From positions 1 to 26,346 of the IMG/VR virus record IMGVR_UViG_3300009029_000002: 26,346 nucleotides of DNA. One strand, written 5' to 3'. Origin of the DNA: a virus. Shown in pieces: positions 14,101 to 21,152 of the stretch; within the stretch, counting starts at the first letter, position 1; every line of letters begins with the position of its first letter. Made by a program: the position numbers and the translations under genes. The notes beneath the pieces were generated by a model. The model was not told the DNA's origin, ran no database searches, and was given only the letters and a program-made list of their open reading frames with translations.

Positions 14101-16526
14101 AGCACCTTCCCCACAGAGTCGACCAGGTCGTGGAACGGCTTGAAATGGTTGTAGGCCAGGTAGACGGCTGCGGCCAGCGCGACGATGGCGACAACAACAA
14201 CGCCGATCGGGGACATCGCCCATGCCGCGTCGAGGAGTTGGGTTGCTGCCGCCCATCCTTTGGTGGCAGCGGAGGCGATGTTGCCGGCACTGGCCAACTT
14301 GGCCGCAGACGTCACCGCCTTGCCGACCTTGCCAATGATTCCGGTTTCGATGATCGCCCCAACACCCATCAACGCCGGGCCGGCGGTGACGAGCATCCCA
14401 CCGAACTGTTTCCCGATCGAGGAAACCCCGTCCTGAACCTTGGCTTTCAGCCCGGACAGCTTCCCGGTGAACGTGTCCACGGCGGCGGCGGCCTGACCGT
14501 TGAGTGTTTTCCCGCCATTCTTCATGGCGGCGTCGAGCAGTTCCGTGCCGGTTTTCGCTTTGCCCTGCGCGGCGTTCATGGTGTCGGTGGACTTGCTGAC
14601 CTTGCCTTGTGCCGCGGTGACCGCGTCGTGGGCGTTACGCAACGCGATCTGCTCACTGGTGGACAGCTTGCTGCTGGCTACCAGTTTGGTCTGAATGTTG
14701 TGTAGGTTCGTTTCGGCGGTGACGGCCTGCGTGGATCCTGCACCGTGGGCTTTGACCGCCGCGGTGACCGCGTCCTGCGCTTTACCCAGCGCGATCTGAG
14801 AGCTCACGGACAGCTGCGTTTTGCTGGCATCCACAGCGGTCAGGTCGGTGAGCTTCTTCTGTGCCGTAGCAAGGGCGTCCACGGCGGTCTGGTGTGCTTT
14901 GGTGGCGGTGGCCGCGGTTGTGACACTCTTCGAGCCGGCGTCAACAACAATCCCGTACTGCTTCAACGCCTTCGACGCACCACCACCGAGGTAGATACCC
15001 AGTTTCTGCGCGGCCGAGCCCAGGTCCACATGCTTGACCGCGGCCATGTTCAACGTGAGCCCGAACGACTTCATCGCTACGTCCGGGCTGTGCGTGGTCA
15101 CCGCGAGCTTCTGCAACGCGCCCATCGTCTGGTCGGCGGTGTACCCGTACTTCTCACCGGTCTTGATGGACGCCTCGACCTGGCCTTTGTATTTGTCCCA
15201 GGACCCGCCGCTGGCGGTGATGGTGGCCTTCAGCTGGTTCTGTGCGGCCTCGTCTTTGCTGCTCGCGGTGGACAGCATCGCCCCCGCAGCCGTGGCTGCG
15301 GCACCAATACCCAGAAGCGCCTTCCCGGACTTGGTGCCGGCCGACTCGAACAGGGTGCCCATGCCCTGCATTTTCATCATCAGGTCGGAGATCGGTGACA
15401 TGACACCACCGGCGGAACTGGCGATGATCCCGAACGCGCCCTGCCCTGCGATCCCCGCCCGTTTCAGGCTGCCGCCGGATGCTGTGGCTTTCGCGTCCAC
15501 CTTCGATAGTGCGGTGTCAACCCCGCGGGCCGCCGTGGCGAGGTCGTTCTGTGCGGTCCTGGCCTGCAGCGAGTCTTTCCCGAACTGGGTGACGGCCGTG
15601 CTGTGCCGCTGCTGCGCGGCCAACAGTTTGTCCTGTGCCGCCACCTGCTCCGCCGAGAACCGTTTGGATGCGTCAGCGGCTGCCGCGGTGGTCTTCGCCA
15701 AAGCGTCAACAGCCTTGCTGGACTTACCGAGCGAGTCCTGGATCTTGGTGCCGTTGAACGCAGAGTCCAGGCTGGTCCCCGCCTTCTTCGCAGACGCACT
15801 GACCGCCTTCTCAAAGGCAGCGCCGCCAGCCGTACCAGACTTACCAAGCGAGTCTTGAATCTTCGACCCGTTGAACGCGGAGTCAAGAGATGTGCTGGCC
15901 TTCTTGCCGGACGCACTGACCGCTTTCTCAAGGGCGGCGCCACCTGCCGTACCAGACTTGCCCAAAGAGTCCTGAATCTTGGTGCCGCTGAACGCGGAGT
16001 CAAGAGATGTGCTGGCCTTCTTCGCGGACGCACTGACCGCTTTCTCTAGTGCTGTACCGCCAGCCGTACCGGATTTGCTGAGCGAGTCCTGGATCTTCGA
16101 CCCGCTGAAGGCGGAGTCAAGGGATGTCCCCGCCTTCTTCGCGGACGCACTAACGGCCTTCTCCAAGGCTGCGCCACCTGCCGTACCGGACTTGCTGAGC
16201 GAGTCCTGGATCTTGGTGCCCTTAAACGCATCATCCAGGCTGACTCCGGCTTTCTTCGCAGACGTACTGACCGCTTTCTCAAGGGCAGCACCGCCGGCTG
16301 TACCGGACTTGCTGAGTGAGTCCTGGATCTTGGTGCCCTTAAATGCGTCATCCAGGCTGGTCCCCGCCTTCTTTGCGGACGCACTGACTGCCTTCTCCAG
16401 TGCCGCACCACCTGCTGCACCAGCAGCACCAAGGTTCTTCGTCAGGGCGTTGCTGACAGACGCGTCAACACCTTTGGAGATCGCCTTGATCTCGATGTAC
16501 GCAGAACCCAGGACGTCGGTGCTCAC
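11166..16526 (-). CDS. Tape measure protein with lysozyme-like domain, 1786 aa
   Basis: The start is GTG at 16526, overlapping the chaperone stop as GTGA. Domains in order: residues 35-268, six copies of a 39-residue repeat; about 280-700, Ala-rich helical tape-measure core with S-K-D-E-A-A-Q-N-Q-L-K-A-T; hydrophobic segments near 770-790 and 845-865; about 870-1260, Trp/Phe-rich 11-residue-type repeats including five 44-residue units; about 1300-1480, a Gly-rich region with P-G-E-V-V-V-P-K; about 1515-1610, a goose-lysozyme/transglycosylase-like domain with R-E-S-S-G-N-P (Glu1539), K-G-I-A-Q-M-I and a D-P-V-S-N helix; then a tail with R-R-L-T-A-A-I. It sets tail length, and the lysozyme domain probably opens the wall at entry. 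It is the longest gene here, right after the chaperones. Confidence 0.93.
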   Translation of the reverse strand: MSTDVLGSAYIEIKAISKGVDASVSNALTKNLGAAGAAGGAALEKAVSASAKKAGTSLDDAFKGTKIQDSLSKSGTAGGAALEKAVSTSAKKAGVSLDDAFKGTKIQDSLSKSGTAGGAALEKAVSASAKKAGTSLDSAFSGSKIQDSLSKSGTAGGTALEKAVSASAKKASTSLDSAFSGTKIQDSLGKSGTAGGAALEKAVSASGKKASTSLDSAFNGSKIQDSLGKSGTAGGAAFEKAVSASAKKAGTSLDSAFNGTKIQDSLGKSSKAVDALAKTTAAAADASKRFSAEQVAAQDKLLAAQQRHSTAVTQFGKDSLQARTAQNDLATAARGVDTALSKVDAKATASGGSLKRAGIAGQGAFGIIASSAGGVMSPISDLMMKMQGMGTLFESAGTKSGKALLGIGAAATAAGAMLSTASSKDEAAQNQLKATITASGGSWDKYKGQVEASIKTGEKYGYTADQTMGALQKLAVTTHSPDVAMKSFGLTLNMAAVKHVDLGSAAQKLGIYLGGGASKALKQYGIVVDAGSKSVTTAATATKAHQTAVDALATAQKKLTDLTAVDASKTQLSVSSQIALGKAQDAVTAAVKAHGAGSTQAVTAETNLHNIQTKLVASSKLSTSEQIALRNAHDAVTAAQGKVSKSTDTMNAAQGKAKTGTELLDAAMKNGGKTLNGQAAAAVDTFTGKLSGLKAKVQDGVSSIGKQFGGMLVTAGPALMGVGAIIETGIIGKVGKAVTSAAKLASAGNIASAATKGWAAATQLLDAAWAMSPIGVVVVAIVALAAAVYLAYNHFKPFHDLVDSVGKVLKVAFVDSITWIGHSLSVLWSDITGIWAKIWGLLKTWGPAALAAVAPFIAIPLLIFQHWGTISALLTTVWKDVLKVFTAGVTWVKNLISVWLLDAVKLFTKLWTDLKVLFTKLWADLEKIFQVAITWVKTLVLDWLNLEIKLFTWLWTTLKTVVGSLWTDIKKLFSDAVTWIQNLLTTIFTAYKTSFTGLWTAVKSIWNSLWTDIKNLASAAWNVVKAGLSAIFTTFENLFKGNWTAIKATWTSLWTDIKNLASAAWTWVKTELTAVFTAYKTLFTGLWTAIKATWTSLWTDIKNLASAAWTWVQTQLTTIFTAYKTLFTGLWTAVKATWNSLWTDVKNLASAAWTWVQTQLTAVFTAYKNLFTGLWTAVKSTWNSLWTDIKNLASAAWNWIQTQLGAIFTAYKNLFTGVWTSIKGIWNSLWNDLKSLASSAWSTLKSTASTALDGFKGLFNTTVSGIKTIWDGIKKVFGEPVWFVVHSVINPLIGGANVLLSHLGLSIPQIPEGSIPHFSKGGAIPGSHNRDDVPFFGTPGEVVVPKRIVSAFGGSDQLMSTLGFGGGASGGHFAGGGLLGGLKNAAGVVGKATGITPVAGAIGKVASTELNAAKTLASNVGSTLSSWVGDVAGVLRSGAAIALDKVVIGPLKLVAKGMDHFGPVGVGMDHMADDVLDKLLAFIKGKEAAPAAAAASGAAPAGGGAAAPAQVNAWIAAALKADGLPMTWAGPAATLVMRESSGNPTAQNNTDSNAMKGTPSKGIAQMIDSTYQAYRNPALVNNIWDPVSNLASSFRYIQAVYGGIFNVQQAVGATPKGYAGGTSNAAPGAAVVGENGPEIMLFHGGETVLSNPAVRRLTAAILAIQSLESQISAFSSAAGPLGTGGVLGAVGGALSGTAASIGAPTLNGPAPRRPRNHIGLPGAGPNGIGYASNGTPATPTAATTATAPLMNINGDLVIRNEGDLTKIQAGLYQMNAAQKRATGMGR
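12888..13547 (-). repeat. Five tandem 132-bp repeats in the tape measure gene
   Basis: Units of 44 residues contain F-T-G-L-W-T-A, S-L-W-T-D-I-K-N-L-A-S-A-A-W and I-F-T-A-Y-K. Trp and Phe recur at 11-residue spacing, typical of tape measure proteins. A degenerate sixth unit follows to about 12756. The array contributes 220 residues of helical length. Confidence 0.88.
15723..16424 (-). repeat. Six tandem 117-bp repeats in the tape measure gene
   Basis: Units of 39 residues are recognised by A-L-E-K-A-V-S-A-S-A-K-K-A-G and T-K-I-Q-D-S-L-S-K. They occupy residues 35-268 with no indels between copies. DNA identity between neighbouring units is high, so the array is recent or homogenised. Confidence 0.92.
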
Positions 16527-16798
16527 CCTTGCTCACCACCAGGGATGCCGCCGGCGAACCGCATCGCGTTGTCCGCGCCGGCCTGATGCTCCGGGAGTAG
16601 ACCCCACGTTTCGGCGGCTGTGTTCGCGGGTGCCCGATGCTCAGCGGCTGCCGCGTTCTCCTCAAGCCACGCATCGACTTTCAGCCGACCGGTACTGCGC
16701 GCCTCCTCCGCAGGGTTGAACGACTCACCGACCAGCAGGGAGTACACGACAGCCAGAGCCTGCGGCCCAGGCATTTCAAGGATGTCCAAACCTGCCAT
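16523..16798 (-). CDS. Second tail assembly chaperone ORF, 91 aa
   Basis: The ATG at 16798 has GGGAGG 7 bases upstream, so it can be translated alone. Its stop overlaps the tape measure GTG. The protein (M-A-G-L-D-I-L-E-M-P-G-P-Q-A-L-A-V-V-Y-S-L-L) is acidic, helical and ends Gly-rich. In tailed phages the two short genes before the tape measure are the chaperones, usually joined by a programmed frameshift. Here the frame is open upstream of the ATG to about 16912, across the stop of the first ORF in the -1 frame, so a fused product is possible. No canonical slippery heptamer is seen. Confidence 0.75.
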   Translation of the reverse strand: MAGLDILEMPGPQALAVVYSLLVGESFNPAEEARSTGRLKVDAWLEENAAAAEHRAPANTAAETWGLLPEHQAGADNAMRFAGGIPGGEQG

Positions 16799-16845
16799 CG
16801 TGCACCTCCCTTCGACGTCGTCCCAGTTCGCAACAGCCCAAGCGC

Positions 16846-17235
16846 TTAAGGCTTGGACTGCTCCGTAGGGCGTTTCTCGCTGTAGGTTTCGATCAGCCAG
16901 TTGGTGACCTCAGCGAGCAGGTCCATGTCCATGACGTTTTTGGTATCGCCCATGACCTGTTTCCAGCGGGGTTTCTCCGCAGGAACAATGACCCGGTCCA
17001 GGAACGTGTTGATCGCCGCGACCCGGTCGGACTCCTCACCGGCCATCGACGCCCCAACCTCGAGGAGCCATTTCCCGGGGACCTCCGGGACTGCGTTGAA
17101 CCCGGCGGCGGCGGGCTGTGTCGTCTTGGCCTCACCCTCTTTCGGGTGCGGGTTGGTGACCTTGTCGTAGGTGATTTCAAACGGAATGGGTTTCGCGGTG
17201 ACCTTGCGGGCACGGAACTGCTTGATGCTGGCCAT
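16846..17235 (-). CDS. Tail assembly chaperone, first ORF, 129 aa
   Basis: The ATG at 17235 has AGGAG 8 bases upstream. The protein starts M-A-S-I-K-Q-F-R-A-R-K and contains a basic beta-rich N-terminal part, an acidic helical middle (D-R-V-A-A-I-N-T-F-L-D-R-V-I) and W-L-I-E-T-Y near the C-terminus. Length and position immediately before the tape measure match the gpG-type chaperones, which coat the tape measure during tail assembly. The stop TAA at 16846 lies in the possible frameshift zone. Confidence 0.78.
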   Translation of the reverse strand: MASIKQFRARKVTAKPIPFEITYDKVTNPHPKEGEAKTTQPAAAGFNAVPEVPGKWLLEVGASMAGEESDRVAAINTFLDRVIVPAEKPRWKQVMGDTKNVMDMDLLAEVTNWLIETYSEKRPTEQSKP

Positions 17236-17253
17236 GGGGTGCTCTCCTGTTGG

Positions 17254-17748
17254 TTAGATGGCGAGGTGAAGGTTGTCGGTCAAATACCGGTTGGGTTGGG
17301 TGCCGGGGTGGTGGACGACGTGCCGGAACACGAGGGATCCGCCGGCCCAGAACGCGAGGATCTTCGCGTTGCGGGGCCGGATGATGTGCGGTTTGGTGCC
17401 TTCGTGGTGCAGCAGTGCGATCGGGTTGTCTGAGCCGACAAGGATGCTGGGCATCCCGTCGCTGCCTTCGATGACCCGTTTGACGATGCTGTAGCGCAGG
17501 TTCGCTCGGGCTTTCGGTGCGGACTTGGCGAACCCGCCCATCGCTTCCCCGCCACCGACATGCCCCAACCGGACTTGTTTGGAGGCAGCCTCCTGTACTC
17601 GGGTCGCACGCACAGTCAGGTCCCGCATGACGGGCCCGTTGCGGTCGGCCATGAACGCGTGGATCGCGGCCGGGTCCATGATCACGCGCAGGTCCGCGGT
17701 GTCGTTGATCGGCCCGAACGTGTCACCCAGCAGGACGGCCGAGCTCAT
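17254..17748 (-). CDS. HK97 gp10-like head-tail/tail completion protein, 164 aa
   Basis: The ATG at 17748 overlaps the stop of the upstream gene as ATGA. The C-terminal half shows the family pattern: L-L-H-H-E-G-T-K-P-H-I-I-R-P, then a small aromatic turn (I-L-A-F-W-A-G-G), V-V-H-H-P-G-T-Q-P-N and Y-L-T-D-N-L. The N-terminal half is helical and Ala/Arg-rich. HK97 gp10-type proteins act at the neck or tail end in siphovirus assembly. Position between the terminator candidate and the chaperones is consistent. There are no membrane segments. Confidence 0.78.
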   Translation of the reverse strand: MSSAVLLGDTFGPINDTADLRVIMDPAAIHAFMADRNGPVMRDLTVRATRVQEAASKQVRLGHVGGGEAMGGFAKSAPKARANLRYSIVKRVIEGSDGMPSILVGSDNPIALLHHEGTKPHIIRPRNAKILAFWAGGSLVFRHVVHHPGTQPNRYLTDNLHLAI

Positions 17749-18221
17749 GACAGCACCTGGATCTGTAGCGACAGGACCGCGGCCAACATGGCACCCTCAG
17801 GGCCCTGCGTGGTGCACGCTCCGATCGCGAACGGGGTCGCGTAAGGCACCCACAGTGCCTGGGCTTTGACCTGCTCCGCCCCGGCCTGTAACGCCGCCAC
17901 GTCACTCATGTTCGCGATCACGAACGGGGCCATGTGTGCGGCTGTTGGGGGGATACCGTAGTCGTCAGGGACAGGGATGCTCCTCACGACGCTGACCGCG
18001 AACTCCGCGCTCCTGGTGGTGAACCCGCTCGGCTGCACCGGGGTTTCCGCGCCAGGCATGCCCGTGAACACCCGTACGAGGTGCACCGCGAACTGGTCAA
18101 AATCCCACACTGGCAGCGGGCCCGCACCAACGAACTGCTGTGTCGGTAGGGTCACACCGGCAGCGGCAAGCTGCCCACCCATGACGGTGAGCAGCTTGCC
18201 GGCGAGCCCGTACAGGTTCAT
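17745..18221 (-). CDS. Tail terminator candidate, 158 aa
   Basis: The ATG at 18221 shares one base with the upstream stop (TGATG). The protein starts M-N-L-Y-G-L-A-G-K-L-L-T-V-M. It contains W-D-F-D-Q-F-A-V-H-L-V-R-V-F, S-A-E-F-A-V-S-V-V-R-S-I-P-V-P, and a helical C-terminal half ending in a strand (L-S-L-Q-I-Q-V-L-S). Size, alpha/beta pattern and position before the gp10-like gene fit tail terminator or tail completion proteins. No single motif proves it, so the call rests mainly on context. Confidence 0.6.
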   Translation of the reverse strand: MNLYGLAGKLLTVMGGQLAAAGVTLPTQQFVGAGPLPVWDFDQFAVHLVRVFTGMPGAETPVQPSGFTTRSAEFAVSVVRSIPVPDDYGIPPTAAHMAPFVIANMSDVAALQAGAEQVKAQALWVPYATPFAIGACTTQGPEGAMLAAVLSLQIQVLS

Positions 18222-18667
18222 CAGTCGTCGGACTCTGCGATCGCGGACAACGCTGCGGTCAGGCTGACCCGGTTCTTGTTCGCCAGCTCGTGCGCGAGAG
18301 CATCCGCGGCCCGGTCCGCGTCGCCGGCGACATGGGCGAGAACCTCCTCCACGGTGCCAACCACCGCGACAGGTTCGGACTGTTCCAGGGCGGTGTTGAC
18401 CAGGTCGTCGGTCTGCTCGGTGGCGATGATGTCAGCAGCCGCAGGCGTGGCCAGGTCGTCGCGCAGATGGGTGTCAGACACGGACGCGACCCGGCGCCCC
18501 TCCGAGGCCTGTTCCACCGGGGCCATCGCTGCGTGCACCCGTGCCAGGTCGGCCAGTTGCGTCTTGCTGGCACCGACCCGCTTCCACCTGGCTCGGTCGA
18601 ACGGGGCATACGTGTCGTCGTCGCCGTTGCTGGCGAAGTTGTTGCCGGGCCCGCCTGTGTACGTCAT
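18221..18667 (-). CDS. Small head-tail region protein, 148 aa, function unknown
   Basis: I place the start at the ATG at 18667 because GAGGAGA lies just before it, around the upstream stop. An upstream in-frame ATG at 18715 would overlap the previous gene by 38 bases. The N-terminus is Gly/Asn-rich and disordered. The C-terminus (about 105-140) has T-V-E-E-V-L-A-H-V, D-A-D-R-A-A-D-A-L-A-H-E-L and S-L-T-A-A-L-S, a helical motif frequently seen in actinophage head-tail proteins. It is probably a structural or assembly factor. The specific role is unknown. Confidence 0.72.
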   Translation of the reverse strand: MTYTGGPGNNFASNGDDDTYAPFDRARWKRVGASKTQLADLARVHAAMAPVEQASEGRRVASVSDTHLRDDLATPAAADIIATEQTDDLVNTALEQSEPVAVVGTVEEVLAHVAGDADRAADALAHELANKNRVSLTAALSAIAESDD

Positions 18668-18677
18668 GCTGCTCTCC

Positions 18678-19502
18678 TCATGGGTAGGTCGTCCCGGCGC
18701 GCCGCCGGGTTTCAAGGTCGGGGGACCACACCAGTGACGGGAACTTCTGCTTGCCCGGGTTCACACTGCGGATCCAACTGTCGACGTCGTACAGGCCGGT
18801 CAGTCCCTCATCCAGGAACTGCATCGGGTCCAACATGGCGAAGCTGACGCCCTGCCGGGTGATTGACTGCACCCGAGCAGGGAGCCGGTTCGTTGACCCC
18901 GTGTACATGCGGGCGAACTCCAACGCCAACGACGTCGCAGCGGTCACACCACCCGCCGGAGGGTCCTCACCGAAGTCGAAGCTGACACTGAACGTTCCCG
19001 CCTCCGTGTCAGGCAACATCATGTTCTGCACCCGGGGCCACCCCGAGCGCTGTGTCGCCTGCGCTGTCGCAGACGGCAACGTGCGCACCAGGTAACGGAA
19101 GTCGTCAATGCGGTACTCGTCGCTCGGGATGGTCACCCCGTCGATCTTCACCACGTTCACGGCCCGGACCGGGTACGCACCGAGGTCGATCTGTACGGTG
19201 TCCGGGCCCTCAGTGCCCTGCCCGAACCAGCCACCACCGGTCGCCCACGACATCGCCGCCCCAACCCCCGAAAGGGTTTGCAGGTACTGGCTCCACGACC
19301 GGATCGTCATAGAGCTCGGCCGCGCTGACGGGCGCACCAGGAGGGTCGCCAGCCCCGGGTAGCGCCGCCCCGACGCCGCATAGGCCAGGTCCGACGCCTG
19401 CTGGCACGCCGCGGTGAGTGTCGCCCGCGGTGCCCCGGCCAGCGACGCGTCGCGGGCCGTGACCATCGCAGAGGTGCACCAGATGGTGCTGACGCCACTC
19501 AC
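18678..19502 (-). CDS. Head-tail connector/adaptor protein, 274 aa
   Basis: The start is GTG at 19502 with AGGAG 8 bases upstream, formed right at the preceding stop. The N-terminal helical part (L-T-A-A-C-Q-Q-A-S-D-L-A-Y-A-A-S-G-R-R-Y-P-G) resembles the helix bundle start of gp6/gp15-type adaptors. The rest is beta-rich, with V-N-V-V-K-I-D-G-V-T-I-P-S-D-E-Y-R-I-D-D-F at about 124-144. G-E-D-P-P-A-G-G-V-T-A-A-T-S-L-A-L-E-F follows at about 185, and then W-S-P-D. Such connectors sit under the portal and join head to tail. Ring position (adaptor or stopper) cannot be told. Confidence 0.75.
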   Translation of the reverse strand: MSGVSTIWCTSAMVTARDASLAGAPRATLTAACQQASDLAYAASGRRYPGLATLLVRPSARPSSMTIRSWSQYLQTLSGVGAAMSWATGGGWFGQGTEGPDTVQIDLGAYPVRAVNVVKIDGVTIPSDEYRIDDFRYLVRTLPSATAQATQRSGWPRVQNMMLPDTEAGTFSVSFDFGEDPPAGGVTAATSLALEFARMYTGSTNRLPARVQSITRQGVSFAMLDPMQFLDEGLTGLYDVDSWIRSVNPGKQKFPSLVWSPDLETRRRAGTTYP

Positions 19503-19514
19503 CCCAGCTGCTCC

Positions 19515-20153
19515 TTAGTGGGGTGCCGCTGAGACGGCCGTCGTCGCAGCCGGGATCGCGGTGTCCCGCATGACGTTGACCACGCGACTCGTGTCGTAGA
19601 TGAAGTCACCGGCTGGCCCGGCACCCCACTGCGCGTTCTGGAAACCCCAACCGTCATACTGGTTGGCCATCCGGTTGGTGTCCGCGGTGCGGTTCGACTT
19701 GCGGAGCTGAATCTTCGGCAGTACCCAACGCCAGTACGGGAAGTCGAGCGGCTGGGCACCGTTCACAACAGCCCGGGTCCACGCCTCGATGGACACCCCG
19801 TTGGGGTTGCCCTCCACCATGATCGGCGGGTACTGGAAGCCCTGCACGTTGCTGCCCGAAGTGAACACGGTTCCGCCGGTCAGGAGAACCTCGAGGACCG
19901 GGTCCGGTTTCAGCGTCTCCACCTGGCAGGTGAGGCGCTTCATCACGTCCATGATCTTCCATGTCACCGCGAGGACCCCACCGGCGTTGCGGTCGCTGAT
20001 CTCGGGCCCGGTCTCGATGTCCGGGTTGAACTGCAAGTGCACCAAGTCCTGGGTGACGTACATGTTCTGCGCGAGGGTGGTGCCGGTGGCGGTCAGCTGG
20101 CAGACACGCAACGCGACGAGGTGCAGGGACGCCGCACCATCATTATCGGGCAT
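19515..20153 (-). CDS. Probable major tail (tube) protein, 212 aa
   Basis: The ATG at 20153 has AAGGAG 7 bases upstream. The N-terminal part has T-T-L-A-Q-N-M-Y-V-T-Q-D-L-V-H-L-Q-F-N-P and I-E-T-G-P-E-I-S-D-R-N-A-G-G. Next comes V-T-W-K-I-M-D-V-M-K-R-L-T-C-Q-V-E-T-L and P-D-P-V-L-E-V-L-L-T-G-G. This gly-rich loop, then 'K-R-L' strand, then 'P-D-P..L..L-L-T-G-G' series is the pattern of actinophage tail tube proteins. The C-terminal half is W/Y-rich beta. Against the call, the gene lies before the connector genes and not just before the chaperones, so a neck or decoration role is the alternative. Confidence 0.6.
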   Translation of the reverse strand: MPDNDGAASLHLVALRVCQLTATGTTLAQNMYVTQDLVHLQFNPDIETGPEISDRNAGGVLAVTWKIMDVMKRLTCQVETLKPDPVLEVLLTGGTVFTSGSNVQGFQYPPIMVEGNPNGVSIEAWTRAVVNGAQPLDFPYWRWVLPKIQLRKSNRTADTNRMANQYDGWGFQNAQWGAGPAGDFIYDTSRVVNVMRDTAIPAATTAVSAAPH

Positions 20154-20168
20154 AATGAATCTCCTTGG

Positions 20169-21059
20169 TCATGAGTTGAGTACGGCTTGGATTCCTGCGT
20201 GACACTGGCCATCCCAGGACACGAGCGCTGCGCGCTCCGCGCGGACGGTGACGAGGTTGCCTGCGCGGTCGGTGGCTTTGATCAGCCAGTCGTCGCCGTC
20301 CTGGTCCGGGTCCGGGAACGTGCTGATCGGGCCCAACCGCACCTCGGTCATCCCGGTGGCGTACATCCACGTGGACCCGACCGGGGGGGCCACACCACCC
20401 GGCCCCGTGTTCGGGTAGCCGCTACCCGGGACGACGATGGTGTCCCTCGCGGTGAGGATGTAGTTCCCTACCCGCCGGGTGGTGATCGTCAGGTACGGCA
20501 GGGCTTCCGGGCGGACATGGATCATGCCGCGGGCACCAAGACCGGTGTCCGCGATGAACTGCTCCAACACCTCGAACGCCCGCTGGATCGTGGGGGTCGC
20601 CCCAGCCTCCGGGTAGGTGGCGTTCAGGTTCTGGAAACCCCACCCACCTGAGGCTGCCGATGAGGCGGCAAGGAACCTGTTCGGGTACCCCTGCGCCTGC
20701 GCCAGTGCGCCCGACCACAGCTCACACTCAAGGGCTTTCGCGGTCGCCACATCCAGGCGCCGCTTTGCCCTGTTGATGAAGTCGTGCTGCTCAAAACCGA
20801 ACGTGCTGTTCGTGTCGTCGGCGTTGATCAGGTACGGCAACCACTCCACCACCCCCGGTGGGGGCTCGATGTTGTCCGCGTTCGAGGAGGTGGTGTCACA
20901 GACGTCGGAAAGCCATGCCGCAGAACTGTTTTCGGGTTGGAACGCGATCCCGTCAATCCAGCGCCCGCCAGTGGTGTCCACAGGTAGGACACTGGACGTG
21001 ATGATCGACACCGCTGGTGGCTGAAGTTTCGGTGGTGCGACCGGGCTTCTGAGTGCCAT
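20169..21059 (-). CDS. Second capsid protein (candidate pentamer/vertex subunit), 296 aa
   Basis: The ATG at 21059 has AGGAGG upstream. The N-terminus is Pro-rich (A-P-P-K-L-Q-P-P-A-V). The middle carries R-A-K-R-R-L-D-V-A-T-A-K-A-L-E-C-E-L-W-S-G-A-L-A, G-W-G-F-Q-N-L-N, and a helix V-L-E-Q-F-I-A-D-T-G-L-G-A-R-G-M-I-H. The C-terminal half is beta-rich with T-W-M-Y-A-T-G-M-T-E-V-R-L-G-P-I. Helix-then-strand order and position right after the major capsid gene resemble the paired capsid genes annotated as hexamer and pentamer proteins in some actinobacteriophages. I therefore infer an HK97-like vertex protein; a minor head protein is the alternative. Confidence 0.68.
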   Translation of the reverse strand: MALRSPVAPPKLQPPAVSIITSSVLPVDTTGGRWIDGIAFQPENSSAAWLSDVCDTTSSNADNIEPPPGVVEWLPYLINADDTNSTFGFEQHDFINRAKRRLDVATAKALECELWSGALAQAQGYPNRFLAASSAASGGWGFQNLNATYPEAGATPTIQRAFEVLEQFIADTGLGARGMIHVRPEALPYLTITTRRVGNYILTARDTIVVPGSGYPNTGPGGVAPPVGSTWMYATGMTEVRLGPISTFPDPDQDGDDWLIKATDRAGNLVTVRAERAALVSWDGQCHAGIQAVLNS

Positions 21060-21083
21060 GGGTTTCTCCTCCTACCTGCTGGC

Positions 21084-21152
21084 CTGGACCGGTGTCGGGG
21101 CGGGCGCGGAGAGCACCACACCCACCCCGACAGAAAAGGGGTGACCGGTCAG
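21084..21152 (-). promoter_or_regulatory. Strong intergenic hairpin between the two capsid genes
   Basis: Arms at 21121-21132 and 21093-21104 pair over 12 bp with a single G-U, around a 16-base loop. Short outer arms (21145-21152 and 21084-21092, core CCGG) extend the fold and touch the stop codon of the major capsid gene. No T-run follows on either side, so it is not a standard terminator. It lies just upstream of the ribosome site of the second capsid gene. Confidence 0.7.

Noticed and set aside
21093-21132. Intergenic hairpin as a rho-independent terminator
   Set aside because: No T-run follows the stem on the minus strand, and the downstream gene is probably needed together with the capsid gene.
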